64,000 nt of DNA from Sphingobacterium allocomposti (GCF_008124885.1 NZ_VNHX01000001.1:371885-435884), one strand, 5' to 3'. Positions 9,584 to 19,435 are shown, counted from the stretch's first letter. The notes: generated by a model from the sequence alone, not told the origin. Program-made: numbers and translations.

Positions 9584-10903
9584 ATGGCATCATTCGAAGA
9601 CTTCAAATTAAACCGGCAGCTGCTGAATGCTATAGCTGAGGCGGGTTACCAAACCCCCACAGAAGTACAGCAAAAAGCAATCACACCGATCCTTGCAGGA
9701 CAGGACGTTATGGGGATCGCGCAGACCGGAACAGGCAAAACTGCAGCATTCGTACTGCCGATACTGATGACTTTGAAATATGCGCAGGGGCAGGACCCGC
9801 GGGCATTGATTCTGTCTCCGACCCGGGAGCTGGCGATGCAGATTGAGGAAAATATCCAGACTTTTTCCAAATATCTCGACCTGAGAACCGTCGTCTTATA
9901 CGGAGGGCTCGGGCCAAAAGTGCAGAAAGAGAAATTGGCTCAAGGCTGTGATATCATCGTGGCAACGCCCGGCCGCTTTCTGGAGCTCTATCTGGAAGGT
10001 GAGATCAACACCAAATCTTTGAAGTTTCTGGTGATGGATGAGGCTGACAAAATGATGGACATGGGATTTATCGGAAAGATTCACAGGATCTTGGAAGTGG
10101 TCCCCAGAAAACGCCAAAACTTACTGTTCTCCGCAACAATGAGCGAGCTGGTACGGAAGATCGCCGGCGACTTCCTCGCGTTTCCGACCGTAATCGAAGT
10201 GACCGAGCAGGCCACGCCCGCACAGACGGTCTCGCAGTCGCTCTATGAGGTGCCCAACCTAAAAACGAAGCTTAATCTCCTGCAATATTTACTGCAGGAT
10301 GATGAATCTTTCCATCGCATTATCGTTTTTTGTAAGACGAAGAGTGTCGCCGATAATGTCTTTCACTACTTGGAACGCAAGTATGGGAAGGACGAAGTTC
10401 GTGTCATTCACGCCAACAAAGGGCAGAATACACGCATCAACTCGATTAACGCCTTTAAAGAAGGTAACATCAGGATTTTGGTGGCAACGGATGTGGCAGC
10501 AAGAGGGCTTGATGTTTCGAACGTAAGCCATGTGTTTAATTTTGATGTGCCGATAGTAATCGAAGATTATGTGCATCGTATAGGACGGACGGGACGCGCT
10601 TTTCATCACGGGGATGCAATAACGTTTTGTAATCCGGCAGAGAAATACTACGTAGACAAGATTGAAAAGTTGATCCGGCAGTCTATTCCCGTGCGGGAAA
10701 TCCCCGAAGGAGTGTTCATCGAGAAAACAGGATTCGAAGAGCGACAGGCCATAGCCCGCGAAATCGATAACCAGAAGAGGAAGGATGATCCTGAATTTAA
10801 GGGGGCCTTTCATGAAAAAAAATATGCGTCCAAAGAGTCGGGACGATCAAAGAGTACGAAGAAAAAAACCACCAGAAAAAAGGATAAGAAACGCTATTCA
10901 TGA
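9584..10903 (+). CDS. DEAD-box ATP-dependent RNA helicase (RhlE-like)
   Basis: Unwinds RNA duplexes during ribosome assembly, RNA decay or cold adaptation. The 439-residue protein has the Q motif (NAIAEAGYQTPTEVQ), motif I AQTGTGKT, PTRELA, TPGR, the DEAD box VMDEADKM, SAT, and the C-terminal helicase motifs ARGLDV and HRIGRTGRA. The last ~50 residues are strongly basic (KSTKKKTTRKKDKK), as in RhlE-type RNA-binding tails. Its stop overlaps the next ATG by 4 bp (ATGA). Confidence 0.93.
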   Translation: MASFEDFKLNRQLLNAIAEAGYQTPTEVQQKAITPILAGQDVMGIAQTGTGKTAAFVLPILMTLKYAQGQDPRALILSPTRELAMQIEENIQTFSKYLDLRTVVLYGGLGPKVQKEKLAQGCDIIVATPGRFLELYLEGEINTKSLKFLVMDEADKMMDMGFIGKIHRILEVVPRKRQNLLFSATMSELVRKIAGDFLAFPTVIEVTEQATPAQTVSQSLYEVPNLKTKLNLLQYLLQDDESFHRIIVFCKTKSVADNVFHYLERKYGKDEVRVIHANKGQNTRINSINAFKEGNIRILVATDVAARGLDVSNVSHVFNFDVPIVIEDYVHRIGRTGRAFHHGDAITFCNPAEKYYVDKIEKLIRQSIPVREIPEGVFIEKTGFEERQAIAREIDNQKRKDDPEFKGAFHEKKYASKESGRSKSTKKKTTRKKDKKRYS

Positions 10904-11142
10904 AGTTAACCCCACTCAATATCGTCCTGGCCTGTTTCTTAACCTGGGTAATTTCAGAGTGGGGAAACGAGCAGCTGCGGCTGCCTTGGTGGGGGATAGG
11001 CTTGTTTTTAATGACCCTTCTCTTTGGTGATGTCGTGTTTAGGCTATTCGTGAAAGACATTAAAAAGCTGTGGTTGGCGCAAATTGGATTTATCCTCATG
11101 ACAGGTATCCTACTGGTTCTTATAAAGGCACTGGCAGGTTGA
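10900..11142 (+). CDS. Small membrane protein of unknown function
   Basis: An 80-residue hydrophobic protein with two or three predicted membrane segments (~5-20, 28-48, 58-78). It is translationally coupled to the helicase gene through an ATGA overlap, which argues that it is real. I do not recognise a family and infer no function beyond membrane location. Confidence 0.65.
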   Translation: MKLTPLNIVLACFLTWVISEWGNEQLRLPWWGIGLFLMTLLFGDVVFRLFVKDIKKLWLAQIGFILMTGILLVLIKALAG

Positions 11143-11304
11143 GTCGCGATGGGTCCGGCAAATCAACGGGAATAAGGTGTACACGCCTTTTATAAGTTCA
11201 TGGCAACGTTATAATGCCATTGAAATACAAACACGAAACGAATTCCGAGTGAAACGAGCTCATCTATACAATGAGATTTAACACGTATATAGATAATTAA
11301 ACAG

Positions 11305-11655
11305 ATGAAAAAAGCAGAAATCAAGCTCAATGTAACATTGGACGACCAAAATATACCGGAAACAATCGACTGGTCGTCTACCGACGGCGAATCATCCGAT
11401 GAGATGCCTGCCAAAGCGATGTTTTTAGCACTGTGGGACGCGCAGTACAAAAATTCGTTACGGATAGATCTTTGGACAAAGGATATGCCTTATGATGAAA
11501 TGAAACGTTTCTTTTACGAGACACTACAAACCTTAGGGGATTCATTTATACGCGCTTCGGGCGGAGATCCGATGGCTGACAAAGTGATCGGCGATCTGCG
11601 CGACTACTGCGCGCATTTTGCAGACAAGATGGAAGTACTCGAGCAGGAAGGTTAA
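11305..11655 (+). CDS. gldC: Gliding motility protein GldC homologue
   Basis: A 116-residue soluble protein beginning KAEIKLNVTLDDQNIPETIDW and containing the SDEMPAKAMFLALWD stretch typical of GldC. GldC is associated with the gliding/type IX secretion system in flavobacteria, but homologues are common in non-gliding Bacteroidota. Its biochemical role is unresolved. No other gld or por genes are in the window. It is followed 20 bp later by the EVE-domain gene in the same direction. Confidence 0.8.
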   Translation: MKKAEIKLNVTLDDQNIPETIDWSSTDGESSDEMPAKAMFLALWDAQYKNSLRIDLWTKDMPYDEMKRFFYETLQTLGDSFIRASGGDPMADKVIGDLRDYCAHFADKMEVLEQEG

Positions 11656-11675
11656 AATAACTGTTGTTTAAGAAG

Positions 11676-12083
11676 ATGAACTACTTTTTAGTAAAATCCG
11701 AGCCGTTTAAATATAGCTGGGAACAGTTTAATAAGGATGGACAAACCTTTTGGGATGGTGTCCGTAACTACCAGGCCCGCAACAACCTCAAAGCCATGAA
11801 GAATGGCGACCTGGTGCTTTTCTACCATAGCAACGAAGGAAAGGAAGTAGTCGGGATCGCCAAAGTTGTGAAAGAGTTTTATCAGGATCCGACGACGGAT
11901 GACGAACGTTGGGTGGTGGTCGACCTGGCTCCTGTAGAGACATTTAAAAAGCCGGTTACATTGGAAGCGATAAAGGCCGACCCTCTTTTACAGGAGATGG
12001 GACTTGTCCGGCAGGGCCGCCTATCGGTTATGCCCTTGAAACCGGAAGAGTTCGATCGTATTGTTGAGCTTGGAAGCGAATAG
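11676..12083 (+). CDS. EVE domain-containing protein
   Basis: A 135-residue single-domain EVE (PUA-like) protein. EVE domains are thought to bind modified bases in nucleic acids. The start MNYFLVKSEP, the segment FWDGVRNYQARNNLKAM and GDLVLFYHSNEGKEVVGIAKV are diagnostic. I use the ATG at 11676 rather than a TTG four codons earlier, because the beta strand MNYFLVKSEP is the usual N-terminus. It lies 20 bp after gldC and is probably co-transcribed. Confidence 0.9.
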   Translation: MNYFLVKSEPFKYSWEQFNKDGQTFWDGVRNYQARNNLKAMKNGDLVLFYHSNEGKEVVGIAKVVKEFYQDPTTDDERWVVVDLAPVETFKKPVTLEAIKADPLLQEMGLVRQGRLSVMPLKPEEFDRIVELGSE

Positions 12084-12148
12084 CAGCCTGCAGCCATCGG
12101 CAGAAGGTTGCTCTTTTGCCGACATGGCTTTTTCAGTCATGTGTGGGT

Positions 12149-12673
12149 TTATCCCTTTGTCGCTATACTGACAAGGTTCTGGATCTCAACCGCGTGCTCT
12201 GGTTTCAGTTTGCCGCCGAGAATCAGGCGCAACTCCCTCCGTTGGGACGCTTTCTCAAACAGTTCTTTTTCCGTATCCGTCTCGGGAACAAGTTCTGGGA
12301 CTCTTGTGGGTTTATTGTCTTTGTCAATGGCAACAAAGGTATAATAGGCCTCATTCGATTTTACTTTCGTCCCCTCAGGAAGGTTCTGTGCAAAGATCTC
12401 CATGCGGACTTCCATAGACGTTGAGAACGCCCGTGTTACTTGTGCCTGAATGGTGACGACTTCGCCCAACCTAATCGAACGTCTGAAGGATACGTTGTCG
12501 ACAGATACGGTGACGACTGGGCTGTTCGAGTGTTTCTGCGCAGCCATGGCGGCACATATGTCCATCCAATAAAGAAGCCTTCCGCCCATAAGATTCCCAA
12601 ACGTATTCGTATCGTTCGGCAACACGAGTTCATTCATCTCTGTATAAGATTCTTTGGCGAGTTTTTTATTCAT
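12149..12673 (-). CDS. Acyl-CoA thioesterase (hotdog fold)
   Basis: Hydrolyses acyl-CoA to free acid and CoA. A 174-residue hotdog protein of the YciA/BACH type. It shows the active-site stretch NDTNTFGNLMGGRLLYWMD with the conserved Asn, Asp and Gly residues, then VTVSVDNVSFRRSIRLGEVV. The gene overlaps the upstream reductase gene by 8 bp, so the two are translated from one mRNA. Chain-length preference is not readable. Confidence 0.88.
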   Translation of the reverse strand: MNKKLAKESYTEMNELVLPNDTNTFGNLMGGRLLYWMDICAAMAAQKHSNSPVVTVSVDNVSFRRSIRLGEVVTIQAQVTRAFSTSMEVRMEIFAQNLPEGTKVKSNEAYYTFVAIDKDNKPTRVPELVPETDTEKELFEKASQRRELRLILGGKLKPEHAVEIQNLVSIATKG

Positions 12674-13580
12674 GATATTTTATTGTTGCTAGCTGTTGTT
12701 CGATTTCTTTTAACGAGTCCAAGAACGGTGTGGGGCGATATCCCAGCAGGTCTTGCGCTTTCTTGATCGAGAAGCCCGTCTTTTTCGGTCTGTTAAACTC
12801 CTGTCCGATGTCCCGTGCCGTGACAGGCGAGATGAGGGACGTATCTAACTTCCAGAACGAAGCAACTTGTTGAGCGATTTCAAGGATGCTGAACAGCTCA
12901 TTGCCTGAAATATGAAATATACCTTCCGCTTCCCTCTCGGATGCCAGAATACATGCCCTGGCAAGGTCGTCCACCCAGGTCGGCATCCGCCATTGGTCGC
13001 TGACTACGGAGATGTTTTCTCCTTTTGTAAGCGCGTTTTTTACCCAAAGAACAATGTTGGAACGTTTTCTATCCGCAATGACACCGTAAACGAGTATTGT
13101 CCGGAGTATGGCGGTTCGGCACCCCGTCTGGAGAATGCGGCGTTCCGCGTCCAGCTTGCTCTTCCCATATCGGTTGCACGGATTCGTCGCGTCACCCTCC
13201 GCGTATGGACCGGCTGTTCCATCAAAAACGAAGTCTGTCGACAGGAAGGTGAGATGGATGTTGTTCTCCTTACAATATTGTGCTATCTGTTCGCTGAGAA
13301 GGACGTTGATCCGTTCGCACTGTTCGGGCTCCTGTTCGCATGCTTCCACGCTTGTTATTGCTGCCGTGTGGATGATGTGTGTAGGCTGAAAAGCTTGCGC
13401 TCCTTCCATAAATCGGCTGAAGTCGGTGAGGTCAAACGAAAGAAAGTTGGCCTGTTTCAGGGATGGATTCCGGTTGGAGCTCTTAGACATACACAGGACC
13501 GAGCCGCCCACGTAAGCCTGCAGCATGTCGGCTAGTTTCTGTCCTAGCAGGCCATTTGCTCCGGTTATCAATATACGCAT
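12666..13580 (-). CDS. RmlD-like SDR family NAD(P)-dependent reductase
   Basis: A 304-residue extended short-chain dehydrogenase of the dTDP-4-dehydrorhamnose reductase class. The Rossmann motif GANGLLGQ is at residues 7-14, followed by STDFVFDGTAGPYAEGD and the catalytic YGKSK. Neighbours are not dTDP-rhamnose genes, so true RmlD activity is uncertain; a related sugar-nucleotide reductase or an orphan SDR is possible. It overlaps the thioesterase gene by 8 bp and follows the M28 peptidase gene by 7 bp, forming an apparent three-gene operon. Confidence 0.8.
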   Translation of the reverse strand: MRILITGANGLLGQKLADMLQAYVGGSVLCMSKSSNRNPSLKQANFLSFDLTDFSRFMEGAQAFQPTHIIHTAAITSVEACEQEPEQCERINVLLSEQIAQYCKENNIHLTFLSTDFVFDGTAGPYAEGDATNPCNRYGKSKLDAERRILQTGCRTAILRTILVYGVIADRKRSNIVLWVKNALTKGENISVVSDQWRMPTWVDDLARACILASEREAEGIFHISGNELFSILEIAQQVASFWKLDTSLISPVTARDIGQEFNRPKKTGFSIKKAQDLLGYRPTPFLDSLKEIEQQLATIKYHE

Positions 13581-13587
13581 GTCCGTA

Positions 13588-14541
13588 CTAGTTAGTCCAG
13601 ATAAAGTCCATTTTCGGCTGATCCATGGAATTGTCGATGACTTTTGTTTCCAGTTCCAGGATCGCTTTCAGTGAAGAATAGTCGATTTTTTCGGGGTCAT
13701 CTCCCGGCTTGTGGTAGTCTTCGTGACCTCCCGTATGGAAGAATAAGACGGGGATATGTTTACGATAAAATGAAGTTTGGTCGGAACCGCCGTTCCCGTC
13801 TTTACTTGTATAAAACCTGATATCGCTTGTCACTCCTTCGAATATGGCCGGAAATCTGGAACTGGTACCGTAGCCAATGATGGCCAGGCCGTTGTCCGGA
13901 TTGTATCGGCCGATCATATCCATGTTTAGCATCCATTGGATGTTGCTTAATGGGATGGTTGGGTTTTCGGTGAAGTGTTTTGATCCCAATAGCCCCAGTT
14001 CTTCAGCTCCGAACGCAATAAAAAGAAGGTTGCATTTTTCTTTGATAGCATTGCTGCTGTAATGGCGGGCTAATTCCAACAACCCTGCTACGCCGGAGGC
14101 ATTGTCGTCTGCACCGTTGTGTATTTTGCCCACCCCAAGAGAATCCCGTGAACCGCCAAAGCTACCATCGCCTAGGTGATCATAATGGGCTCCGACGACC
14201 ACGGTATAGGGGGCGCCGTTGTCAATAAAACCAATGATGTTATCCGCCTGCCGTATACTGTCTTTCACAGCTACCCGACGTACACGTGCCTCAAAGGTTT
14301 GGCGGTATCCTTTCTCGCCCAACGGCTGAAGGCCATATTTTTTGAATTCTTTTTCGATGTAATTGGCAGCTTTGCGAACCTGTTTCGAACCGGTTCCCCG
14401 TCCTTTCATCTTGTCGTCAGCGAGGTAGAAGATGTGCTTCTTCAGGTTGTCCTGGTTAATCTGGGCAACAGATGGCCGGTAGACAAAAAGGACTAGAAAC
14501 AAGAATGTGGCGCTTCGAAGCAAGTATATCTGTTTTTTCAT
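13588..14541 (-). CDS. M28 family metallopeptidase (secreted)
   Basis: A 317-residue zinc aminopeptidase-like protein with a signal peptide (1-26, ending SVAQ). Di-zinc motifs are present: GAHYDHLG, GADDNASG, the general base in FGAEELGLLGS, DMIGR and the final ligand in HTGGHEDYH. It lacks the PA insertion found in the larger M28 proteins of this window. A TAAGTTTG box ends 4 bp before the ATG. The reductase gene starts 7 bp after its stop. Confidence 0.9.
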   Translation of the reverse strand: MKKQIYLLRSATFLFLVLFVYRPSVAQINQDNLKKHIFYLADDKMKGRGTGSKQVRKAANYIEKEFKKYGLQPLGEKGYRQTFEARVRRVAVKDSIRQADNIIGFIDNGAPYTVVVGAHYDHLGDGSFGGSRDSLGVGKIHNGADDNASGVAGLLELARHYSSNAIKEKCNLLFIAFGAEELGLLGSKHFTENPTIPLSNIQWMLNMDMIGRYNPDNGLAIIGYGTSSRFPAIFEGVTSDIRFYTSKDGNGGSDQTSFYRKHIPVLFFHTGGHEDYHKPGDDPEKIDYSSLKAILELETKVIDNSMDQPKMDFIWTN

Positions 14542-14545
14542 GGTT

Positions 14546-14576
14546 CAAACTTAGAGAAATTTATACGCGCATGCAA
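14546..14576 (-). promoter_or_regulatory. Promoter of the 13.6-14.5 kb M28 peptidase operon
   Basis: On the minus strand TTG (14576-14574), a 20-bp spacer, then TAAGTTTG (14553-14546). The ATG at 14541 is 4 bp downstream, predicting a leaderless or near-leaderless mRNA. Confidence 0.6.
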
Positions 14577-14623
14577 CAACGCCTCCCTGCAGTACGTACA
14601 CATCCATTCGGTCCGCTTGTTTA

Positions 14624-15274
14624 TCAGTCTTCTAGTATTTCACTATTTGCGCTTTCTTTTTCTACGTGCTCTTCTTTGAAGTAGCGACGCTGAAAAATGA
14701 GGATTAAAAAGACACCGACAGAAATGGCAGAATCGGCTATATTAAAAACCGGCCGGAAGAATAGAAAATGCTCGCCTCCCCAAAAAGGAAACCATCCAGG
14801 AAAAGTCCCTTCAATCAATGGGAAATAAAGCATGTCCACCACTTTTCCATGAAAAAGCGAGGAATAGCCGCCACCGGCAGGAAATAACGTGGCCTTCTCG
14901 TAAAAAGTACTCTCACTAAAGATCACCCCATAAAATGTGGAATCAATAATATTGCCCATTGCACCTGCAAAAATTAATGCCACGTTTAAAATAAACCCCC
15001 TGTGGTATTTATTTTTAACCATATAATATAGTCCGTAACCGATACCAGCGACGGCAACGATTCTGAAAAGGGTCAGGAACAGCTTGCCAAACTCGCCGCC
15101 AAACTCCATGCCATAGGCCATCCCGTTGTTCTCGATAAAATGTATCAGGAATTTATTCCCGATGACATTAAAGTCCTGGCCGATTGTCATATTGAGTTTT
15201 ACCCAGAACTTCGACAGTTGGTCAACCAATAAGATGATGGCGATAAGTAAAAGTGGTTTTGTATAGGCTTTCAT
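14624..15274 (-). CDS. lspA: Lipoprotein signal peptidase (signal peptidase II)
   Basis: Inner-membrane aspartyl peptidase that cleaves the signal peptide of diacylglyceryl-prolipoproteins. The 216-residue protein has four membrane helices and the two catalytic aspartates in GNIIDS and FNIADSAISVG, plus ENNGMAYG. It is longer than enteric LspA (~165) through an insertion before the second aspartate and a C-terminal tail, a common Bacteroidota pattern. The DksA-like gene lies 63 bp upstream and IleS precedes that, a frequent arrangement in this phylum. Confidence 0.93.
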   Translation of the reverse strand: MKAYTKPLLLIAIILLVDQLSKFWVKLNMTIGQDFNVIGNKFLIHFIENNGMAYGMEFGGEFGKLFLTLFRIVAVAGIGYGLYYMVKNKYHRGFILNVALIFAGAMGNIIDSTFYGVIFSESTFYEKATLFPAGGGYSSLFHGKVVDMLYFPLIEGTFPGWFPFWGGEHFLFFRPVFNIADSAISVGVFLILIFQRRYFKEEHVEKESANSEILED

Positions 15275-15337
15275 ATATGCAAAGAATGAGGTTGCCCCCG
15301 ACGCGCGGAGGCAATCACACCCTATAAGTCTCTCAAA

Positions 15338-15724
15338 TTAATATTGTTTATTTTTCGCTTCAATACTCAACGTTGTATGCGGAACAGCTTTTAGACGCTC
15401 TTTTTGGATGAGTTTTCCTGTCTCGCGACAAATACCATACGTTTTATTTTCGATACGTACAAGCGCCGCTTCCAGGTTGTCGATGAACTTCTTCTGACGC
15501 GCCGCCAGCTGATTTATTTGCTCCTTCTCTAAGGTTGCGGATCCATCTTCCAGCGTCTTATAGGTTCCGGCAGTGTCATCTGTTCCATTCGCGTTGCTAT
15601 TGCTCAGGGTAGATGTTAAGGCCGAAAGCTCTTCCTTCGCAATGCGGAGCTTCTCTAAAATGATATCTTTGAACTCTTGTAGTTCAGCGTCGCTGTAACG
15701 TGTTTTTTCGTTAGTCGTTCCCAT
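15338..15724 (-). CDS. TraR/DksA-family protein with degenerate zinc finger
   Basis: A 128-residue protein with an N-terminal coiled coil (~12-80) and the DksA-like C-terminal segment YGICRETGKLIQKERLKAVPHTTLSIEA. Only one of the four zinc-ligand cysteines remains, so the finger probably folds without zinc. DksA proteins enter the RNA polymerase secondary channel; this member lacks the classic metal site but keeps the overall layout. It lies 2 bp after the ileS stop, so it is in the ileS-lspA operon. Confidence 0.85.
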   Translation of the reverse strand: MGTTNEKTRYSDAELQEFKDIILEKLRIAKEELSALTSTLSNSNANGTDDTAGTYKTLEDGSATLEKEQINQLAARQKKFIDNLEAALVRIENKTYGICRETGKLIQKERLKAVPHTTLSIEAKNKQY

Positions 15725-15726
15725 AA

Positions 15727-18700
15727 TTAAACTTTATCAATTAATACACTTAATTCAATACCATCAATTTCGATAGTATCCGTAGACTCGAAGGACGTCT
15801 CCATAAAATCCAAAGAGTTTGCAAGAATTTCGGTGCAAATATACGACAAATTATCGTTTACAGCGTCTTGAATTTCAGTATTTTGGCTGATCGATACACG
15901 GATTTTGTCCGTAACTTCAAAGCCTTTATCTTTCCGTAAGTTTTGAATTCTGTTCACCAATTCCCGGGAAAGTCCCTCTTTCTTCAATTCCGCCGTAATA
16001 TTGACGTCCAATGCAACGGTTAATTTTCCAAGGTTTGCTACCTGCCATCCAGCAACGTCCTCTGCTATAATTTCGACATCTTCCGGTTTGATACTATATG
16101 GTGTGCCCGGAAGCGCAAGGGATCCTTGTTGTTCCAATGTGCTAATTTCTGTCTCGGTAAGCGTTTGGATAGCTCCGGCAACCATTTTCATATCCTTACC
16201 AACTTTCGCGCCAAGAACCTTAAAATTCGGTTTAATTTTCTTTTTGACGATACCCGTTGTGTCGGTAATGAAAACAATCTCCTTGATATTCGTTTCCGAA
16301 AGGATTAATTCCTTGACCTTTTCGACTTTCGTCTGGAACCTGCTGTCCAGAACGGGGACCAGAATCTTATTTAACGGCTGACGTACGTTTATTCCAGTCT
16401 TCTTACGCAACGATAACGTCAGCGACGATATTTGTTGGGCCAGCTCCATCCGCTCCTCAAGATCTTTGTCCACCAGATGTTCGCTATAAACCGGAAAGTC
16501 TGCCAGGTGTACCGACTCGAAGGATTCTTTGTTCGAACCGCTGTTCAGGTCGAGGTATAGACGGTCAGAAAAGAAAGGGGAGATGGGTGACATCAACTTG
16601 GCTATGGTGTCCAAGCATGTATAGAGGGTCTGATAAGCTGAAATTTTGTCAGCTGTGTATTCCCCTTTCCAGAAGCGACGGCGGCACAGACGTACATACC
16701 AGTTGCTGAGATGCTCGTCGACAAAATTCTGAATGGAGCGTGCCGCTTTTGTGGGTTCGTAGTCCGCATAGGAAGCATCCACCTCTTTGGTTAAGCTGTT
16801 TAACAGCGAGATGATCCAGCGATCAATCTCCGGACGTTCGGCGATGTCGATATCCGGCTCCTGATACGTAAAGTTGTCAATATTGGCATATAGCGCGAAG
16901 AACGCATAGGTGTTGTAAAGGGTGCCGAAAAATTTTCGCCGCACTTCGTCCAACCCCTCTTCGTTGAACTTCAGGTTGTCCCATGGAGCCGCGTTGCTGA
17001 TCATGTACCAGCGGGTTGCGTCGGCGCTATACTGTTCAATGGTAGCAAAAGGGTCCACCCCGTTGCCGAGGCGCTTAGACATTTTGTTTCCATTTTTATC
17101 CAACACCAGACCATTTGATACGACGTTCTTAAACGCCACAGAGCCACGGATCATCGTCGAAATGGCATGGAGCGTGAAGAACCAGCCTCGCGTCTGGTCG
17201 ACGCCCTCTGCGATAAAGTCGGCAGGGAATGCATCATTGTAACCGTCTTTAAACGGCAGAGGGGCACTCTTTGCCAGCTTATCGTGGTCTAAGCCCCACT
17301 GCGCATAAGGCATAGCTCCTGAATCAAACCATACATCAATAAGATCGGGCTCGCGATACATCTTCTGACCGTTGTCCGACACCAGAATGATATTGTCGAC
17401 GTACGGTCTGTGGAGGTCTAAATCTTCTGTGCCGAATTTATCGAGATATGCCCGATTTATTTCCTTTTCCGCTGGGCTAAGGACATCAGACTCCAAAGAC
17501 CGTTCCAGCAAGTGCTTTAACTCGGGAAGCGAGCCGATACAGATTTCTTCATTTTCATCAGCGGACCGCCAGATAGGAAGAGGCGTACCCCAATAACGTG
17601 AGCGGGACAAGTTCCAATCGACGAGGTTTTCGAGCCAGTTTCCAAATCGACCGGATCCGGTAGCTTCCGGTTTCCAGTTGATCGTCTTGTTCAACGCGAC
17701 CAACTCGTCTTTAACGGCCGTTGTTCTGATGAACCAGCTGTCCAGCGGGTAATAGAGGACGGGTTTATCGGTACGCCAGCAGTGTGGATACGTGTGCTCG
17801 TATTTTTTAACATCGAAGGCCTTGTTTTCCTCTTTTAACTTGATGGCAATAAGTACATCCGTCGGACGGAAGTCTTTGTCGGCACGTTCTTCCGCAGTGT
17901 AGTATTCTTCTTTTACAAAACGTCCTGCGAAGTCTGTGATCTCCTTAACGAAGCGCCCCGTGCGGTCGACAGTCGGCACGTCCTTTCCGTTCTCATCGCG
18001 GACGAGGATGGCGGGTATATCGTTTTCTTTTGCTACGCGGAAGTCATCGGCACCATAAGTAGGGGAGGCGTGTACAATCCCTGTTCCATCCTCGGTGGTG
18101 ACAAAGTCTCCCGGGATCACGCGAAAGGCTTTTTCTTGCAGCTCTTCGTTCGTAATATAGGGAAGAAGTTGATGGTATCTTAATCCGACGAGGCTTTCGC
18201 CTTTGAAGGTCGCGGCTAGTTCCCAGGGGATTACCTTGTCACCCAGCTGGTAGTCCTGGAACGAAGCGTTTTCCCCTTCGGTCTTAAAATGTTTGCTGAT
18301 CAGGTTTTTGGCCAGGATAACTGACACCGGTGCACCCGTATATTGGTTGAACGTCTTAATTTTTACATAGTCGATGTTCTTTCCGACGACCAGCGCTGTG
18401 TTGCTTGGCAGGGTCCAGGGTGTCGTGGTCCAGGCGATGAATGCCACATCTTCGTCTTCAGATTCAACCAGCGTCGACATCAACGGATGTACCTGCGTCT
18501 TGTCCAGACGGAACTGGGCGACGATGGTCGTATCTTTAACGTCTTTGTATGTGCCCGGCTGATTGAGCTCGTGTGAGCTCAGGCCTGTACCCGCGGCAGG
18601 CGAGTAAGGCTGTATTGTATACCCTTTATATAACAGCCCCTTCTTGTACAACTCCTTCAGTAGATACCAAAGTGTTTCTATATATTCGGTTTGATAAGTT

Positions 18701-19143
18701 ACGTAAGGGTTCTCAAGATCTACCCAATACCCCATCTTTTGGGTAAGGTCATTCCATACGTCGGTATATTTCATGACCTCCTTGCGGCAGGCATCGTTAT
18801 AAGCTTCTACGGATATTTTTTTTCCTATATCTTCCTTCGTGATTCCCAATGTTTTCTCTACCGCCAGCTCAATAGGAAGACCGTGGGTGTCCCAACCTCC
18901 TTTACGCTTAACCTGAAAACCTTTTAATGTTTTATAACGGCAGAAAATATCTTTGATGGACCGGGCCATAACATGGTGGATCCCCGGCATTCCATTTGCT
19001 GACGGCGGTCCCTCATAAAATGTGTACGGCTTACTCGCAGGACGATTCGAAATACTTTTTTCAAAAATGTTATTCGACTCCCAATGCTTCAATATTTCTT
19101 TGCCTATCTCAGGCAGGTTTAACTGCTTATATTCCTTGTACAT
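15727..19143 (-). CDS. ileS: Isoleucyl-tRNA synthetase
   Basis: Charges tRNA-Ile. The 1138-residue class I enzyme has the HIGH-equivalent PSANGMPGIHH near the N-terminus, the GWDTHGLPIE stretch, an editing domain (TTPWTLPSNTALVVG) and KMSKR at KNGNKMSKRLG. The length and the long C-terminal region match the eukaryote-like (type 2) IleRS branch rather than the ~930-residue bacterial type with a C-terminal zinc site. That class is known for reduced mupirocin sensitivity, which is inference here. First gene of ileS - dksA-like - lspA. Confidence 0.96.
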   Translation of the reverse strand: MYKEYKQLNLPEIGKEILKHWESNNIFEKSISNRPASKPYTFYEGPPSANGMPGIHHVMARSIKDIFCRYKTLKGFQVKRKGGWDTHGLPIELAVEKTLGITKEDIGKKISVEAYNDACRKEVMKYTDVWNDLTQKMGYWVDLENPYVTYQTEYIETLWYLLKELYKKGLLYKGYTIQPYSPAAGTGLSSHELNQPGTYKDVKDTTIVAQFRLDKTQVHPLMSTLVESEDEDVAFIAWTTTPWTLPSNTALVVGKNIDYVKIKTFNQYTGAPVSVILAKNLISKHFKTEGENASFQDYQLGDKVIPWELAATFKGESLVGLRYHQLLPYITNEELQEKAFRVIPGDFVTTEDGTGIVHASPTYGADDFRVAKENDIPAILVRDENGKDVPTVDRTGRFVKEITDFAGRFVKEEYYTAEERADKDFRPTDVLIAIKLKEENKAFDVKKYEHTYPHCWRTDKPVLYYPLDSWFIRTTAVKDELVALNKTINWKPEATGSGRFGNWLENLVDWNLSRSRYWGTPLPIWRSADENEEICIGSLPELKHLLERSLESDVLSPAEKEINRAYLDKFGTEDLDLHRPYVDNIILVSDNGQKMYREPDLIDVWFDSGAMPYAQWGLDHDKLAKSAPLPFKDGYNDAFPADFIAEGVDQTRGWFFTLHAISTMIRGSVAFKNVVSNGLVLDKNGNKMSKRLGNGVDPFATIEQYSADATRWYMISNAAPWDNLKFNEEGLDEVRRKFFGTLYNTYAFFALYANIDNFTYQEPDIDIAERPEIDRWIISLLNSLTKEVDASYADYEPTKAARSIQNFVDEHLSNWYVRLCRRRFWKGEYTADKISAYQTLYTCLDTIAKLMSPISPFFSDRLYLDLNSGSNKESFESVHLADFPVYSEHLVDKDLEERMELAQQISSLTLSLRKKTGINVRQPLNKILVPVLDSRFQTKVEKVKELILSETNIKEIVFITDTTGIVKKKIKPNFKVLGAKVGKDMKMVAGAIQTLTETEISTLEQQGSLALPGTPYSIKPEDVEIIAEDVAGWQVANLGKLTVALDVNITAELKKEGLSRELVNRIQNLRKDKGFEVTDKIRVSISQNTEIQDAVNDNLSYICTEILANSLDFMETSFESTDTIEIDGIELSVLIDKV

Positions 19144-19376
19144 CCGAATTTCCTGTTGTTTTTTAAAGGTCGCTAATTTAACGATTTTATATTTAAGAAT
19201 AAATAGGTAATTGTTCGCTGGAGAAGAGCCGTCGGCTGAAGTCTGCGTTGTGCCCGGACAGCTTCATTTTCCGGTGCCGCCGGATAGGATCCCGCGGGAT
19301 CTCCATGATGGAGGAAACACGCCCGTGAAATTGGTATTGCGGATTCTGAACGGATGCTTTGGAGTAAGATAAATAG

Positions 19377-19411
19377 AGAGAGGGAGCCTTGTGTATCCGG
19401 GCTCCCTCTCT
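19377..19411 (-). terminator. GC-rich hairpin downstream of iscA
   Basis: Perfect 12-bp inverted repeat (arms 19377-19388 and 19400-19411, 11-nt loop) on the minus-strand path from iscA. It may act with the palindrome at 19436-19459. Confidence 0.5.
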
Positions 19412-19435
19412 TGCGGTTTCGCATCAGGCTCGGAA

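Noticed and set aside
10289..10813. 174-residue minus-strand frame
   Set aside because: Antisense to the C-terminal half of the DEAD-box helicase; no family features.
12912..13535. 207-residue plus-strand frame
   Set aside because: Lies wholly opposite the RmlD-like reductase gene, whose motifs are clear; a shadow frame.
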